This document shows, in pieces, positions 61,195-64,000 of a stretch of DNA of 64,000 nt. The stretch's first letter is position 1; every line of letters begins with the position of its first letter. This DNA is from FEB-25 sp963726315. GTDB lineage: Bacteria > Chloroflexota > Anaerolineae > Anaerolineales > UBA4823. Where the stretch lies: positions 1,798,001 through 1,862,000 of the forward strand of contig CAVSBZ010000005.1 of the NCBI GenBank assembly GCA_963726315.1, in the 5' to 3' direction. Both the position numbers and the translations under genes were made by a program. Below the pieces are notes generated by a model, which searched no databases, was not told the DNA's origin, and saw only the letters and a list, made by a program, of their open reading frames with translations.

Positions 61195-64000
61195 TTAGGG
61201 TAGCTCGTCTGCGCCTTCGTCAAAGCCTGCGCCAGACGGTCGGAATTGGTTATCGATATCGAAGATAGGTGCGGTTATCGTGTTTTTACTCGCTGCACCA
61301 CGATCAATTGCTGGTGACCCACTACCAGCCAGGTGGTAATCACCCGCCAGATAGGGGGGCAGATCCACCGTTACCAAGATGGCACCGATGAAATTGATGT
61401 TCGTCCGCCATGAAGTGAAAGTCAGCGGGATATCCAGCACAGCCACCACCAGAGGATCAGCTGAGCTGTTGGTGGGGCTTGGGACCACACTATTTCGGGT
61501 ATCCGGTCCAAGAATCGAATTTGTGGGTGACAACTGGTTAATGGTACCTACTACACCCATATCCCAGTAGTCGATTGGTAACACGTCATTAGCTGCGCCG
61601 ATACCAGTCACCATATTCGTGCCGCGCGTACCTGCACGGTTATCCCAGAAGATATTGTTGAATAACAAAGGATCACTGAACGGGGGATTACCTGGTATTG
61701 TAGATTGCAGTTGTACGCTATTGGTACCGGTCGATAGACCTGCCGGAGCAGGGGAACCATCGCTGGTAATCGCGGTTGCTGTGGTTTTGTTACTCATGAC
61801 CGTATTGTTATAGAAACGCACATTGGATGCATCGTCGAGGGCGACACCGCCACCTTCGTGCAAGGAGACATTGTTTACGATCATATTGTTGAACACATTC
61901 ATGGGGAAGTTTCCCGCCATGAGGAAGCGTAAACCGCCGCCATCATCTTCAGCCATATTAGCTTGGATCAGGTTGTTGTATATATCTACAGGACCTGAAC
62001 CTTGCGGTCCACCTTGGTCACCATATGGGGCAGATGGATCAGTAGCCAGCTCACCTGCGATGATGATGCCCGCACCTTCATCGTACGAGTGGTTGTAGTA
62101 GATGCGGTTATCGTGGATTTTGCCATCAGGGCTATAGCCGAAGTGGCTGATCGCACCACCATACTCGGCGGAGAAGTTGCCGCACAGGTCGTTACTGGCG
62201 ATTTCATATCCATCAGCGCCGTTGAAGAGGCCGATGGCGCCTGCCAGGTTGGTGCCGCCGTTGGCAAAGATGCGGTTGTTGGCTATGCGCAAGTTCTCGT
62301 TGTGCTGGTTGGTATCTGCACCAACCAGGTTGGGTGTTCCGATGCGGATGGTGCCGTACGAGCCACCGTTGCTGTCGATCAGGTTATTAGTGACTTGCAA
62401 GTTCCGCACGTAGGCGTTCGCAAAGATCGCGCCGCCCTGAGTGACTACCTGAAGCGCCTGGAGAGGTCCGGGGAAACCGCCGAAAATTGCGTTGAGGTTA
62501 CCCGGAAGTCCCTGCTGATCTCCGCCTCGGATTTCAAAGCCGTCGATAGAAGCCTTGAATGATGAGCCAAACTGGCGTGCTTGACCAGGTGCAGTGGTTT
62601 GGTTCTCAGAAGCCAGTACATAGATCACCTGGCCATCATTGATATCCTGGGAACCGTCCCAGGTCAGACCGCTGATTCTAGTAAGCCAGTCCGTCGCAAG
62701 CTGGGTATCTCCGCCAAAGGCGATGCCATCGATGATGGAGCCTTGGACTATGGTGCCATCAAAGCGTACACCACCTGGACCAACACCCTGCAACTTGACC
62801 GGTGAGTACATGATCAAGTTCTCGTAATACGCACCGCGTCCGTTATAGCGCGGGTTAGTCTGATCGACTGCACCCGGGTGGACCACAACCAACGTATCTT
62901 GTCCGGGTACTGCAGCAGCTGCATCGAGTGCACTCTGGATGGTGGCATATGCATATCCCGACCCAACCTGGTAAACGGTGGGTTGGTAGACATATGAGAC
63001 AGTAAAATTGCCACCGCCGAAATCATCGAACCAGGCATCATTCGTGTTAGATGTTCCCACGAATCTGACACCGATCCGTCCGCCGGCAGCTGCCAAACTC
63101 AGAGGCCATGGGTTAGCGGTTGTGGTGACATTAACACTACCGACTAAGGTGGCACCTTGATAAACGCTGACGGTACCATCAGGGAAAGATCTTGCCCCAA
63201 GGGTCTGACCGGCTGTAAAGGTAACCGGGAAGGTCGCCTGTGTGACGGCAGCATTTTGGTTTTGGCCATTATTTTTAGTGCGTACCGCTACAACATGGGT
63301 TACTGCGTTATATGCCACTTCAATCCATGAACTGCCATTGGTGGAATTCGGGTTGTTCCCGGTTAACTTGAGGAGCAGACCTTGTTCCGTGCCAACAGAA
63401 CTGACCTTATCAAAGGTGAAGTAAGCCTCTTGATAGGGGCTTAATGGCGCAGTGTTCCAAAAAGCCCAGTCAACATTCGTTCCAGTGCGTACCTGGACTA
63501 CACCATCCGATGGAGACACCGGGTGTTGGATGCGAAGACGACCATTGTTGCCTGTGTTACTGACAACCCATGGAAAACCTGTAGCTATTATCGTTCCATT
63601 GCCACGATTGAAGTTATCTAGTACCACACTGGCTGGGAAGGCTGGTCCCTGCATCCCAAACACGTGGAATGTAAGACCATTGACCGTACTCCTGGTGTTA
63701 GCAGATGTGACCAAAAGCTGGTGTGGACCTGGCAAGGTACCATCCGGCACAATCACATCGATGTGATTCGGGCTCCAGCTCGTTGTGGGTATTGCCACAC
63801 CATCTAGCGTCACTACACCCGTTGTAGTGCCGAATCCCTGACCCTCAATGCTGAACGTACCTGTACGATCCACATAAGGTTGCGAGACTGCAAACAGCTC
63901 GGGAGTTATCCCTGCACCGTTTGGATCTAATAATGCGTTAGGATCGTTCAAGGTGCAGACAGCCAGTTGAGTTGTCTGTAAACCCGGTATCTGGACTGCC
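61195..64000 (-). CDS. Exported right-handed beta-helix protein, N terminus beyond the window
   Basis: At least 935 residues visible and still open at base 64000. Order: an IPT/TIG-like beta-sandwich (SQPYVDRTGTFSIEGQGFG core, GVVTLDGVAIPTT), a laminin-G-like jelly-roll (LDNFNRGNG, SLAAAGGRIGVRF), then a right-handed parallel beta-helix of the pectate-lyase type with SIDGFEIRGG, NNLIQANMAEDDGGG and NNMIVNNVSLHEGGG ladders. It ends DEGADELP. Likely a secreted polysaccharide-binding or -degrading, or adhesion protein. The first in-frame start seen, TTG 63951, is not likely real because the frame continues upstream. Confidence 0.8.
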   Translation of the reverse strand, partial: AVQIPGLQTTQLAVCTLNDPNALLDPNGAGITPELFAVSQPYVDRTGTFSIEGQGFGTTTGVVTLDGVAIPTTSWSPNHIDVIVPDGTLPGPHQLLVTSANTRSTVNGLTFHVFGMQGPAFPASVVLDNFNRGNGTIIATGFPWVVSNTGNNGRLRIQHPVSPSDGVVQVRTGTNVDWAFWNTAPLSPYQEAYFTFDKVSSVGTEQGLLLKLTGNNPNSTNGSSWIEVAYNAVTHVVAVRTKNNGQNQNAAVTQATFPVTFTAGQTLGARSFPDGTVSVYQGATLVGSVNVTTTANPWPLSLAAAGGRIGVRFVGTSNTNDAWFDDFGGGNFTVSYVYQPTVYQVGSGYAYATIQSALDAAAAVPGQDTLVVVHPGAVDQTNPRYNGRGAYYENLIMYSPVKLQGVGPGGVRFDGTIVQGSIIDGIAFGGDTQLATDWLTRISGLTWDGSQDINDGQVIYVLASENQTTAPGQARQFGSSFKASIDGFEIRGGDQQGLPGNLNAIFGGFPGPLQALQVVTQGGAIFANAYVRNLQVTNNLIDSNGGSYGTIRIGTPNLVGADTNQHNENLRIANNRIFANGGTNLAGAIGLFNGADGYEIASNDLCGNFSAEYGGAISHFGYSPDGKIHDNRIYYNHSYDEGAGIIIAGELATDPSAPYGDQGGPQGSGPVDIYNNLIQANMAEDDGGGLRFLMAGNFPMNVFNNMIVNNVSLHEGGGVALDDASNVRFYNNTVMSNKTTATAITSDGSPAPAGLSTGTNSVQLQSTIPGNPPFSDPLLFNNIFWDNRAGTRGTNMVTGIGAANDVLPIDYWDMGVVGTINQLSPTNSILGPDTRNSVVPSPTNSSADPLVVAVLDIPLTFTSWRTNINFIGAILVTVDLPPYLAGDYHLAGSGSPAIDRGAASKNTITAPIFDIDNQFRPSGAGFDEGADELP

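Overview
The window looks like a chromosomal contig from a Chloroflexota bacterium, most likely Anaerolineae, of moderate GC. This rests on the mix of single-copy genes (smc, ftsY, prfB, rnc, fabD/fabG, nusB, tat), a GT-C type membrane protein of a kind common in that group, and the absence of outer-membrane machinery. It is an inference from gene content, not from a marker phylogeny.

Layout. 1-9.2 kb holds metabolic genes: a partial threonine synthase, an aminotransferase, ATP-dependent PEP carboxykinase, HflX, an M28 peptidase, TrmFO and a thiolase. 9.3-15.1 kb is a complete hypABFCDE set for maturation of [NiFe] hydrogenase, with no hydrogenase structural gene in view. 15.1-23.9 kb has a methyltransferase, a small acidic Cys protein, a bifunctional (p)ppGpp synthetase/hydrolase broken in three frames, an SRAP protein, glycerate 2-kinase and a csoR-copZ-copA copper operon with a readable promoter and operator. 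23.9-39.7 kb is mainly core: smc (interrupted by an in-frame TAA), rnc, a moaD-moaE fusion, moaC, mtnA, ftsY, prfB with its programmed +1 frameshift, rpmF, fabD, fabG, an Asp23 protein, nusB, tatA/B and tatC (one frameshift). 39.8-43.1 kb is a four-gene operon of two thiolase-fold proteins lacking the usual catalytic residues and two DUF35 zinc-ribbon/OB-fold partners.

43.3-51.6 kb is accessory: a large exported lipoprotein, palindromes, a 5'-truncated IS66-type transposase, a second lipoprotein, a decayed 3' tRNA fragment, an AT-rich AlbA_2/Schlafen-like gene and a P-loop kinase. 51.7-64.0 kb is a minus-strand cluster of exported proteins: a right-handed beta-helix protein (cut by the window end), three consecutive multicopper-oxidase-like proteins, two small membrane-anchored proteins sharing a domain, a subtilisin and a 59-residue TatA too short for ordinary ORF cut-offs.

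The most interesting observation is in that last cluster. The four HxH copper motifs of a multicopper oxidase are divided between two neighbouring genes, two in each, and a third neighbour has the fold but no motifs. This suggests a hetero-oligomeric oxidase, perhaps exported with help from the linked TatA. The second most interesting is the thiolase/DUF35 quartet, which resembles the thiolase-fold aldolase complexes of steroid side-chain degradation. Four disruptions in core genes (rel twice, smc, tatC) more likely reflect assembly or read error than real decay.
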